This document shows, piece by piece, positions 1-6,282 of a stretch of DNA of 64,000 nucleotides. The DNA is from Candidatus Gastranaerophilales bacterium (GTDB taxonomy: Bacteria; Cyanobacteriota; Vampirovibrionia; Gastranaerophilales; Gastranaerophilaceae): contig CALUTP010000022.1 in NCBI GenBank assembly GCA_944323725.1, forward strand, positions 1-64,000, given 5' to 3'. The notes beneath the pieces were generated by a model. It ran no database searches. It saw only the letters and a program-made list of their open reading frames with translations, and was not told where the DNA came from. Every line of letters starts with the position of its first letter. The stretch's first letter is position 1. The translations under genes were made by a program, and so were the position numbers.

Positions 1-70
1 GATATACTCGGATACACAATAGATATCCGCTGAACCAGTATAGAGGGTATGGATAAAAATTAGGTGGTAC

Positions 71-85
71 TTTGATAAATGAGGC
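71..85. repeat. Candidate left attachment site of the Rep/recombinase element
   Basis: The 15 bases here match 14 of 15 bases at 3873-3887; the first 11 (TTTGATAAATG) are identical. The right copy runs into the 3' CCA end of tRNA-His. The two copies are in direct orientation and bracket the replication protein, the small ORF and the serine recombinase. That is what recombination between attP and a tRNA-adjacent attB would leave. The assignment is inference: the match is short, and serine recombinases often share only a very short core. Confidence 0.45.
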
Positions 86-137
86 TCAGAAAATTTCCTG
101 TATTTTGTAAATCTTTACCCCTAATGGCGTAAATTAT

Positions 138-169
138 AAATTAAGTTGAAGCAGGCTTTAACTTAATTT
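138..169. repeat. 32-bp near-perfect palindrome
   Basis: Ten bases (AAATTAAGTT) are repeated inverted at 160-169. An inner AAGC/GCTT pair meets at a central AG, and only one symmetric position is mismatched. It lies between the candidate left attachment site and the promoter at 183-211. It could be a binding site for the recombinase or another dimeric protein, or a hairpin ending transcription that enters from the left. The sequence alone does not decide. Confidence 0.6.
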
Positions 170-182
170 TAGCTTTAAAAAG

Positions 183-211
183 TTGAGAAAATATAGGATT
201 CATGTTATAAT
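183..211 (+). promoter_or_regulatory. Sigma-70-type promoter of the replication gene
   Basis: TTGAGA at 183-188 and TATAAT at 206-211 are separated by 17 bases, a near-consensus housekeeping promoter. Transcription would start near 218. That leaves an unusually long leader of about 245 bases before the replication gene at 464. The leader contains inverted repeats at 287-313, 385-399 and 435-451. Confidence 0.65.
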
Positions 212-286
212 AGAGACATAATTTATAGTAAGAAGTTAATCTTAACATACTGAGAAAGGTATTGTTATAGCCGTTCTTACTAGACT

Positions 287-313
287 AGACGTTATACATA
301 AGTATATACGTCT
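287..313 (+). repeat. Inverted repeat in the rep leader
   Basis: AGACGTTATAC is followed after a few bases by GTATATACGTCT, an imperfect palindrome of about 27 bases. Placed in the untranslated leader of a rolling-circle-type initiator gene, it is a candidate initiator binding or nicking region, or an RNA control hairpin. Neither role is demonstrated. Confidence 0.45.
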
Positions 314-384
314 AAGTGTAGTACGAATTTGGCAAGAGGCTGTAATGAAGATTACTATCTTACAATACGCATTTAGACAGATGC

Positions 385-451
385 TCTGCGTTAAGCAGAA
401 ATTTTCTGATGTGAATTTTTCCATTAGCACAGCTTCTTGCCTCAAGCAAGA
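385..451 (+). promoter_or_regulatory. Two short hairpins just upstream of the rep start
   Basis: TCTGC-GTTAA-GCAGA at 385-399 and TCTTGC-CTCAA-GCAAGA at 435-451 are perfect stems of 5 and 6 bp, each with a 5-base loop ending in AA. The second ends where the likely ribosome-binding sequence AGAAAGG (about 449-455) begins, so folding could affect initiation at 464. Similar paired leader hairpins control copy number in some plasmids. This is inference from position. Confidence 0.35.
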
Positions 452-463
452 AAGGCTAAAACA

Positions 464-2074
464 ATGGAAAAACTTCACAAAAGAGGTAATAGTACCTCAT
501 CTTTCTCAGCCCAAGAAACAACAGGTAGTAATTTGCTACTTTTTGAACAGACTGAACCTGAATTTAATGAGGATGAAACAAACGACTTTGACACTGCACC
601 TGAGAAGAGACCTGCTCTCAGTACAATGCAAACACATTTAAAGTGGCTGAATAAAAGGCTTACAAACACTATTGAATTGGACATTTTCTGCCAGCAGTTT
701 GACCGGCTAAAAATGGCTATTGATTTGAATATACATGCTGCAGATATTGAGTTTAAATTTGATATCGCTTCAAGCAACATGCGTATATCTAAATGTCCTG
801 AAAAAATTCCAAGCAGACAGGAAGAGCGACAACAGTTTATTGAAGAGTATAGAAATCCTGACCCTCCATTTCACAATGTCGTTATAAGTGAAGAAGAGTC
901 AAGCAAAATTGATGATAAACTTGTTGCAGATATTATGGCTACAATTAATGAAGATTATGATACGGTTGAAGCCAATATTACATATAGCATTGATGATAGT
1001 GATTCTGAAGAAAATGACATAACAGCAGATGAGACAATTGAGACAGAAAAGCTCGGAAATATTAAGTCAGAACTTCCTAACTGTAAAATAAGTTACGAAA
1101 TATACTCTCAAAACTTTGGAATTTATAATATATACATTAAAAACGGACTTCTTGTTATTTATCTTAGCGGAAAATTCATGGGAAAATCCGGAGTGCTAGG
1201 GTATATAACGAAAGATAATATTTATCAATGTCTTACGAAGGTCTGCCACCTAGCTGGCTTTACTTTTAATATTAAAGAGTTTATTAGAGAGGCTCATGTA
1301 TTTCTATGTGATGTATGTATTGATATTCCGCAGAAAGATATTAAAGAAGTTGAAAAAGATATAAGGGCATTAAGCTCTATGCTGCCTTTATCATCAAGCA
1401 GCCATGAGTGCAAGAAATATGGCAATCACGGAATATTGCTTAAAAGCAGAGCAAAAAATATAGGAAGTTCGTTTATTGCATATAGTAAATGGCATGATTT
1501 AATGCTAAGTGCGAATAAGGGGAAAAGAACTCCTGCATATATAAATGAAATAGGAATGAGCGGAAAGAATATTGCCAGAACCACTCTGCGTCTTGAGTGT
1601 AAAATGTACAAACTGGAAGACATACGCACCTTACTTGAAGTACCTTATTATTATAAAAAAGTGATGCTTAGTGATGTCTTAAATAGTACTGCGAAGCCTA
1701 TTTTAAAAAGATTAGAAGCATTTGATTGCACAGAAAGTATCCTTAAAAAAAGAATTTCTCTTTATGTCGAAGGGGAAGAAAAAAGCGAACAAGAAGGCTT
1801 ACAAGGTGTTCAAGTCCGTGAAAGACTTGCTGCCGAACGTATTGGAGAACTAGTAAGGGATAATAACTTTGATATAAGAAAAGTCAAAGATGATTTAATA
1901 ACAGAGTATAACATTAATGATGAAAATACTATAAAAGGCTTAATTCCTTATATTAAAGACAGTTACTGGAGTTTCTTGTTATATAGGAAGCCTAAAGCAA
2001 TTAAACGAGTTATATGCCTGCTTGATAAAATACATATTTATTATGGCAGAAAGGCAGGTAGCCAAAATGCCTAA
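464..2074 (+). CDS. Phage/plasmid replication initiator, II/X (G2P)-like
   Basis: Predicted 536-residue protein. The first ~215 residues are polar and strongly acidic, probably disordered. The next ~200 resemble the filamentous-phage gene II/X initiator family: a strand pattern ending in SGKFMG, a later FLCDVCIDIP (the D.C.D-type strand of these proteins), and TTLRLECKMY. Such proteins nick one strand to start rolling-circle replication. I chose ATG 464 because AGAAAGG lies about 8 bases upstream; an in-frame TTG at 437 lacks such support. It overlaps the next ORF by 8 bases and forms one operon with it and the serine recombinase. The catalytic tyrosine cannot be assigned by eye. It could instead be another Rep class. 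Confidence 0.6.
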   Translation: MEKLHKRGNSTSSFSAQETTGSNLLLFEQTEPEFNEDETNDFDTAPEKRPALSTMQTHLKWLNKRLTNTIELDIFCQQFDRLKMAIDLNIHAADIEFKFDIASSNMRISKCPEKIPSRQEERQQFIEEYRNPDPPFHNVVISEEESSKIDDKLVADIMATINEDYDTVEANITYSIDDSDSEENDITADETIETEKLGNIKSELPNCKISYEIYSQNFGIYNIYIKNGLLVIYLSGKFMGKSGVLGYITKDNIYQCLTKVCHLAGFTFNIKEFIREAHVFLCDVCIDIPQKDIKEVEKDIRALSSMLPLSSSSHECKKYGNHGILLKSRAKNIGSSFIAYSKWHDLMLSANKGKRTPAYINEIGMSGKNIARTTLRLECKMYKLEDIRTLLEVPYYYKKVMLSDVLNSTAKPILKRLEAFDCTESILKKRISLYVEGEEKSEQEGLQGVQVRERLAAERIGELVRDNNFDIRKVKDDLITEYNINDENTIKGLIPYIKDSYWSFLLYRKPKAIKRVICLLDKIHIYYGRKAGSQNA

Positions 2075-2231
2075 GGATAAACTCGGTATAAAATTCATCT
2101 CTTATGATTTATTGAAATTACAAGAAGAAGACATAAATGATTTAACACAATTTGTTGTAAAACTTGCAGAGCAAGGATTTAAAGATAATATAATAAAAGG
2201 GGCATTCCCAGGAAAGGATAGAAATGAGTAA
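2067..2231 (+). CDS. Small protein between rep and recombinase
   Basis: Predicted 54-residue charged protein beginning MPKDKLGIKF. The ATG at 2067 overlaps the rep stop by 8 bases (ATGCCTAA), and its own stop overlaps the recombinase start by 8 bases (ATGAGTAA). This repeated geometry supports translational coupling and this start over the ATG at 2043. I do not recognise the family. Its position suggests a recombination directionality factor or a copy-control protein, but nothing in the sequence proves either. Confidence 0.55.
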   Translation: MPKDKLGIKFISYDLLKLQEEDINDLTQFVVKLAEQGFKDNIIKGAFPGKDRNE

Positions 2232-3939
2232 AACGGCTATTATTTATGTAAGAGTCTCTACAGAAGAACAGAAGAAGAAAGGTTACAGTATCAGCGGTCA
2301 AACCCAGAGATGTATTGAATTCGCTAAACGTAACGACTATAGCGTTATTAAAATCTTTACAGATGAAGGTAAGAGTGCAAAGAACCTAAAAAGACCGGAA
2401 CTACAAGAAATGTTTCGATACATTAAATGTAATTCCAGAAAACCGCAAGCCTTAATCTTTTGGAAGTGGGATAGGCTCTCTCGTGGTGAAGATGCTGATT
2501 ATGTTGAATTAGGAAAACTGTTTGACAGATACAACATAACACCTTTGTCTGTTGAAGAAAACAATGAAACCTCGCCAGAAGCAAAACTCATGAGAAAAAT
2601 TACCAGAGCTACAAGTGCTTATGAACTAGACAAAGACTCTCAGAGAACAAAAATGGGTATGCTGAGAAAAGCAGAAGAAGGTTTATTCCCAGGAAAAGCT
2701 CCTATCGGATACTTGAATGTGCGAGATGAACACGATAAGGGAATTATTGTTGAAGATATTAAAACCTCCCCATACATAATTAGCATATTCCAGCATTATG
2801 CAAGTGAAAATGGACATTCTTTAGAAGCTCTTGGGCAGATAATGTTTAAAGAAGGTTTCAAGGATAAATATGGTAATCCTTATAAAGCAAGGAAGTTTGA
2901 AGAAATTCTCAAAAACCCTTTTTATACAGGAGACTTTATCTGGGCTGGTAAACGTTATCAAGGTAAACATAAACCGATAATAGATAAAAAGCTGTTTTAT
3001 AGAGTACAGGAGAGGTTTGGCAATACTAACAAGCCTAAATATAATGATAAGAACTTCACATATACGAACTTTATCACTTGTGCAAAGTGTGGATGTTATA
3101 TGACCGCAGAACGCAAGAATGGTGCGCATAACAGCGGTAATTATATATATTATCACTGTACTAATAGAAAGAAAATGCACTCAAGCCTTAAAGGCTTGAG
3201 TGTGAGGGAAGAGGTAATTGACACAGCTTTTCAAGATATTATAAGCAGTATCGCAATACCTACATATATAGTTACAAGTTTAAAAGATAAGATTATATCA
3301 AGTCTTGATAAACTATATGAAGCTGAAAATAAACTTATTGAGTCAAAAATGAAACGCATTAAGGAACTTGACCACTTAATAGCAAGAAGTTACGAAGACA
3401 AATTGCTAGGAAAACTTCCTCCTTCATACACGGAAGAATTGTTTAATAAACAAAGCTCTGATTGGCAGAAAGAAAGAGATATACTTGCGATTGATATTAA
3501 AGAAAGTAACAATATTAACAGCAGTGTATATAAGAATATTGACCTTATAATTAACTTCTGCAACAAAATGCCTGATTTATATATTAATGCCTCTATTGAA
3601 GATAAAAGGTGTATAATGAGAATGCTCATTGAAGATATTCAATATGCTGACGGCGAGCTTGTCGTTAAACTCAAACCAATCTTTGAGGCAATGAGACTTC
3701 TTAAAGAGACTGAAAACATTACAGAGCATTCTAATGTTAGAACCCTGAAAAAGCCTTTAAATAAAGAGCTTCTAGAATATTTGAACGAACAAGTTTCATC
3801 AGTGATAAATGCTAAGGTTAGAACCCTCGAAACCCGCATTATTCCTAACAAAAAAGACCCCGAAGGGTCAAATTTGATAAATGGGGCGGATAGTGGGATT
3901 CGAACCCACGTATATCGGAACCACAATCCGAGGTCTTAA
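2224..3939 (+). CDS. Large serine recombinase (site-specific integrase)
   Basis: Predicted 571 residues. The N-terminal resolvase domain (about 1-140) has the catalytic serine in YVRVST and the conserved LIFWKWDRLSRG. A recombinase domain follows (about 160-280), then a zinc-ribbon region (CAKC at about 284, YHC at about 313) and a coiled-coil/C-terminal arm. The fourth zinc ligand expected near residue 320 is not evident. Family members cut both strands at attP and attB and exchange them through a serine-DNA link. The last ~19 codons are antisense to tRNA-His, so the annotated C-terminus is partly host sequence. In a circular form joined at the candidate direct repeat, the frame would instead end about 9 codons past the core. 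Last gene of a three-gene operon. Confidence 0.9.
   Translation: MSKTAIIYVRVSTEEQKKKGYSISGQTQRCIEFAKRNDYSVIKIFTDEGKSAKNLKRPELQEMFRYIKCNSRKPQALIFWKWDRLSRGEDADYVELGKLFDRYNITPLSVEENNETSPEAKLMRKITRATSAYELDKDSQRTKMGMLRKAEEGLFPGKAPIGYLNVRDEHDKGIIVEDIKTSPYIISIFQHYASENGHSLEALGQIMFKEGFKDKYGNPYKARKFEEILKNPFYTGDFIWAGKRYQGKHKPIIDKKLFYRVQERFGNTNKPKYNDKNFTYTNFITCAKCGCYMTAERKNGAHNSGNYIYYHCTNRKKMHSSLKGLSVREEVIDTAFQDIISSIAIPTYIVTSLKDKIISSLDKLYEAENKLIESKMKRIKELDHLIARSYEDKLLGKLPPSYTEELFNKQSSDWQKERDILAIDIKESNNINSSVYKNIDLIINFCNKMPDLYINASIEDKRCIMRMLIEDIQYADGELVVKLKPIFEAMRLLKETENITEHSNVRTLKKPLNKELLEYLNEQVSSVINAKVRTLETRIIPNKKDPEGSNLINGADSGIRTHVYRNHNPRS
3178..3202 (+). repeat. Perfect hairpin inside the recombinase gene
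   Basis: CACTCAAGCC at 3178-3187 is inverted at 3193-3202 with a TTAAA spacer; the stem is 10-11 bp. It sits in the coding region just after the zinc-ribbon cysteines. No T-run follows, so it is not a standard terminator. A stem this long is unlikely by chance and may be a DNA or RNA signal of the element. Confidence 0.6.
3731..3832 (+). repeat. Two near-identical 20-base direct repeats near the recombinase 3' end
   Basis: CTAATGTTAGAACCCTGAAA (3731-3750) and CTAAGGTTAGAACCCTCGAA (from 3812) recur 81 bases apart. The core GGTTAGAACC in the second copy is a palindrome with a central AG. Both copies are in the same reading frame (VRTL) but lie close to the candidate element end, so they could be recombinase or accessory binding sites rather than a protein repeat. 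Confidence 0.4.
3850..3869 (-). terminator. Rho-independent terminator downstream of tRNA-His
   Basis: On the minus strand GACCC-TTCG-GGGTC is followed by six T. This is a stable tetraloop hairpin only 12 bases beyond the tRNA CCA end. It lies inside the recombinase reading frame and inside the candidate element boundary, so the element may supply the terminator for the host tRNA. Confidence 0.75.
3873..3887. repeat. Candidate right attachment site overlapping the tRNA-His 3' end
   Basis: Right copy of the direct repeat described at 71-85. It covers the tRNA CCA end and first acceptor bases on the complementary strand. Integration at this point leaves the tRNA intact. Integration at tRNA 3' ends is common for mobile elements, though more often with tyrosine than serine recombinases. 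Confidence 0.45.
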
Positions 3940-3958
3940 CCACTTGACGATATCCGCC
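3882..3958 (-). tRNA. tRNA-His (anticodon GTG)
   Basis: The minus strand folds as a complete tRNA. The acceptor arm GCGGATA pairs with TATCCGC. The anticodon stem TCGGA/TCCGA holds the loop TTGTGGT with anticodon GTG, and the T arm is GTGGG-TTCGAAT-CCCAC. An encoded G at position -1 is the hallmark of tRNA-His. The discriminator C is followed by an encoded CCA (3882-3884). The gene is the apparent insertion target of the element to its left. Confidence 0.97.
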
Positions 3959-3973
3959 ATAAGTTACTTTTTA

Positions 3974-4001
3974 ATGTTATCATAAAAATTATCTAAATCA
4001 A
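3974..4001 (-). promoter_or_regulatory. Probable promoter of tRNA-His
   Basis: The minus strand shows TTGATT (3996-4001) and TAACAT (3974-3979), spaced 16 bases, about 8 bases before the expected start of the precursor. The terminator at 4013-4042 separates it from rpaB on the same strand, so a dedicated promoter is expected. Confidence 0.4.
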
Positions 4002-4012
4002 GTGTTTATAGT

Positions 4013-4042
4013 AAAAAATCCACTAATTTTAGTGGATTTTTT
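4013..4042 (-). terminator. Terminator after rpaB
   Basis: AAAAAATCCACTAA at 4013-4026 is the perfect complement of TTAGTGGATTTTTT at 4029-4042. The hairpin has a T-run on either strand. It ends the rpaB transcript and would also work in the other direction. Confidence 0.8.
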
Positions 4043-4063
4043 AATTTTTATTTTTTAGAAAAA

Positions 4064-4813
4064 TTAGCTTATTCTTTGAAACATATACCCGATACCTCGA
4101 GCTGTTAATATTAATTCAGGATTAGCCGGATCTGTTTCAAGTTTTGAACGCAATCTAGAAATATGTACGTCCACTACCCTTGTATCAATTCTATGATCTG
4201 GTGGATATGCCCAGACATGTTGTAGGATTTCATTTCTAGAAAATGCTTGTCCTGAATTATTTACAAGAAGTTCAAGTAAGCTGAATTCCATACCAGTTAA
4301 ACGAATTCTCTCATTTTTTCTAAAGACTTGACGTCTAGCTGTATCTATTTTTATATTACCAGTAGTAATAACATTTTTAGTAACTTTTCCTGATGGAGTA
4401 ACTGTTTCTCTATTATTTGTTCTTCTTAATACAGCTTTTACACGAGCTTCTAATTCTTTTGGTGAAAATGGTTTAATCACATAATCATCAGCACCAAGTT
4501 CCAAACCTGTAATTCTCTCAGAAACATCTCCAAGAGCAGTAAGAATAATAATAGGAACGTCTGCAGTTCTTCTTATTTCTCTAGTTACGCCATAACCATC
4601 CATTTTTGGCATCATTACATCTAATACTACCAAATCCGGATTATACTTATTAAAAGCATTCACAGCTTCTTCTCCATCAGCTGCTGTTACTACATCATAA
4701 CCGGCCATTTTTAATCTTGTTTCCAAAATACGTCTGATACTTGCTTCATCATCTGCAAGTAAAATCCTTTGACGATCTTCTGTATCATTAGGCATTTCAA
4801 CATTTTCTGTCAT
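4064..4813 (-). CDS. rpaB: OmpR-type response regulator, RpaB-like
   Basis: Predicted 249 residues. Receiver domain (about 15-130) with acidic pair DD21-22, phosphoacceptor D65 in LVVLDVMMPK, T92 and K114 in VIKPFSP. A winged-helix DNA-binding domain follows (about 150-248), ending RGIGYMF. The stretches SIRRILETRL, ITGLELGADDY and RIRLTGMEFSLLELLV closely match my memory of cyanobacterial RpaB, the essential partner of the NblS/Hik33 kinase in light and redox stress control. No kinase gene is adjacent. Finding this regulator without any photosynthesis gene is the best single lineage marker in the window. The paralogue RpaA, or a generic PhoB, is less likely. Confidence 0.85.
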   Translation of the reverse strand: MTENVEMPNDTEDRQRILLADDEASIRRILETRLKMAGYDVVTAADGEEAVNAFNKYNPDLVVLDVMMPKMDGYGVTREIRRTADVPIIILTALGDVSERITGLELGADDYVIKPFSPKELEARVKAVLRRTNNRETVTPSGKVTKNVITTGNIKIDTARRQVFRKNERIRLTGMEFSLLELLVNNSGQAFSRNEILQHVWAYPPDHRIDTRVVDVHISRLRSKLETDPANPELILTARGIGYMFQRIS

Positions 4814-4919
4814 AGTCTTTTCTTTTCCTTACGTTAATAATCTACACCTATACTACCAATTAATATAATTAAGATATAAATATTACAAAATATTTATTTT
4901 TTTTAATAATTATAACGTT

Positions 4920-4948
4920 ATATTAACCTAATTTTACAAAAAATGCAA
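4920..4948 (-). promoter_or_regulatory. Probable rpaB promoter
   Basis: The minus strand carries TTGCAT (4943-4948), a 17-base spacer and TAATAT (4920-4925). This leaves a leader of about 100 AT-rich bases before the rpaB ATG. A TTTTACAAA segment overlaps the spacer; I could not find a properly spaced pair of the HLR1 half-sites known for cyanobacterial RpaB. Confidence 0.4.
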
Positions 4949-4981
4949 GCACTTTTTATTTTTTTTTCAAAATTTTGATGT

Positions 4982-5284
4982 TTATTTTAGTAAATAGCGG
5001 CTAGAACAGCTAAATCCATTACTTTCAGGAGTACAATCTCCATTTTTATTGCTTTCATATAGATATTCATAAGCAATTGGTTTAATAGCTTTCTCCATAA
5101 TATATAAGATATAAATATCTTTTCCTAAGGTATTAGGCTTTTGTAATCTGTTTACATCTATTGTTATCCACCCGCAGCGTTTATAATTAAAATACCCTTC
5201 GTATGTATATTCGCAAGTTGCACTGTCTAGAAAAAATAATACAACACTTCCCTTTGCCTTATCTTTTCTCCTTAATGTGATGTA
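4982..5284 (-). pseudogene. 5'-truncated pseudopilin remnant
   Basis: An open frame of about 100 codons on the minus strand ends at TAA 4982-4984 and has no plausible start. Its translation contains CGWITIDVNRLQKPN, TLGKDIYILYI and a Cys-bearing end (GDCTPESNGFSCSSRY). This matches the C-terminal pattern of the intact pseudopilin at 15607-16308 (IYVDVNGSKPPNQVGIDFF, then a Cys-containing tail). The hydrophobic N-terminal helix is missing. An in-frame stop at 5285-5287 and the divergent Xre gene mark where the rest was lost. I read it as a decayed copy left by recombination. Confidence 0.65.
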
Positions 5285-5353
5285 TTACTTCATAGTAAAT
5301 CTATTATAACAAAAGAAAATATAAATATGCGAAAATATGAAGTAATGTATCAC
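5277..5353. promoter_or_regulatory. Inverted repeats flanking the Xre gene promoter
   Basis: The 18 bases at 5277-5294 recur inverted at 5336-5353 with two mismatches. Between them lies an AT-rich promoter-like segment (TATTATAAC, 5302-5310). The right copy ends exactly before an in-frame ATG at 5354. The layout suggests an autoregulatory operator pair for the adjacent Xre repressor. Confidence 0.5.
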
Positions 5354-5551
5354 ATGATAATTTCTGCTAATATAAAGAAGCTTCGAAAAACCTCTAAACT
5401 CTCGCAGGAAGAATTTGCAGAAAAAATTAACTGCTCACGAGAATTTATAAGCAGAGTAGAAAACCTTAAAGAGAAAGTCAGTCTAAAAATGCTTCTTAAA
5501 CTTTCTGAAATCTTTAAGGTTAGTCCCAAATATTTCTTTGAAGAAAATTAG
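5327..5551 (+). CDS. Xre/Cro-type helix-turn-helix regulator
   Basis: Small DNA-binding protein (74 residues from ATG 5327; 65 if it starts at ATG 5354, which begins MIISANIKKL like many family members). The HTH motif is LSQEEFAEKINCSREFISRV, and the C-terminal helices are typical of Cro/C1 proteins. No ribosome-binding sequence precedes either ATG. It faces kdsB tail to tail with a 4-base overlap. The flanking inverted repeats suggest it controls its own promoter. Target genes are unknown. Confidence 0.8.
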   Translation: MRKYEVMYHMIISANIKKLRKTSKLSQEEFAEKINCSREFISRVENLKEKVSLKMLLKLSEIFKVSPKYFFEEN

Positions 5552-6282
5552 AGTTTATTTGCTATTATTTGTTTGAATTTTTCTAAATCTTCTTTTGTAT
5601 CAATACCTACAGGAACAAAATCTACGATTGAGGTTTTTATTTTCATTCCATTTTCCAAAGCTCTTAATTGTTCTAAACTTTCAGTTTTTTCCAAAGGTGT
5701 TTGTGGTAGTGAAGTCATTTTTATTAAAGCTTTACGTTTATAGCCGTAGATTCCTAAGTGTCCATAGAATGTTGTTATTCCAGTATTTCTTTCATAAGGT
5801 ATTTTGGAGCGTGAAAAATATAGAGCATATCCATTATTATCAATTACACATTTTACCAAATTGGGATTATTAATTTCCCTCTCATCTTTTAAAACCCTTA
5901 TTAAAGTTGAAATGTCAGCTTTATCATCTTCTTGAACATTTCTAGCTACAGCATCAATACTTTCAGATTTGATAAGAGGTTCATCACCTTGAAGATTTAC
6001 TATATATGAAATTTCAGGATGTCGTTCTACGACTTCTCGAATCCTGTCAGAACCGCATTTGTGGTTTACCGAGGTCATTTCAACATTTCCGCCAAAAGCT
6101 TTGACTGCATCATAAATTCTCTCATCATCAGTTGCTACTATGATAATATCAGCAAGTTTTGCCTGTTGCGCTTTTTCATAAACCCATTGAATAATAGGCT
6201 TTCCATTAACTTCAATTAGGGGTTTGCCTTCTAGTCTTGATGAACCATATCTTGCAGGTATAATTATTGCAGTTTTAGACAT
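5548..6282 (-). CDS. kdsB: 3-deoxy-manno-octulosonate cytidylyltransferase
   Basis: Predicted 244 residues, normal for KdsB. The N-terminal nucleotide-binding loop reads IIPARYGSSRLEGKPL. NLQGDEPLI provides the metal-binding aspartate region, and YFSRSKIPY and HLGIYGYK are family signatures. It activates Kdo as CMP-Kdo for transfer to lipid A precursors, so it implies an outer membrane with LPS or a Kdo-bearing glycolipid. GGAGG precedes the ATG. Its start overlaps the upstream membrane-protein gene by 8 bases. It is the last gene of the accD-accA-prmA run, whose other members are unrelated in pathway but all housekeeping. Confidence 0.95.
   Translation of the reverse strand: MSKTAIIIPARYGSSRLEGKPLIEVNGKPIIQWVYEKAQQAKLADIIIVATDDERIYDAVKAFGGNVEMTSVNHKCGSDRIREVVERHPEISYIVNLQGDEPLIKSESIDAVARNVQEDDKADISTLIRVLKDEREINNPNLVKCVIDNNGYALYFSRSKIPYERNTGITTFYGHLGIYGYKRKALIKMTSLPQTPLEKTESLEQLRALENGMKIKTSIVDFVPVGIDTKEDLEKFKQIIANKL

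Noticed and set aside
23-31. GATATCCGC, identical to nine bases of the tRNA-His 5' end, as a possible second tRNA or attachment site
   Set aside because: No tRNA fold can be built around it, and nine bases are too few; the longer direct repeat at 71-85 is the better candidate.
345-641. 98-codon open frame overlapping the start of the Rep gene
   Set aside because: It overlaps the Rep gene in another frame, has no ribosome-binding sequence and no recognisable composition; probably a shadow.
3882-3939. Recombinase tail (GADSGIRTHV...) as a real conserved domain
   Set aside because: It is simply the antisense translation of the tRNA gene.
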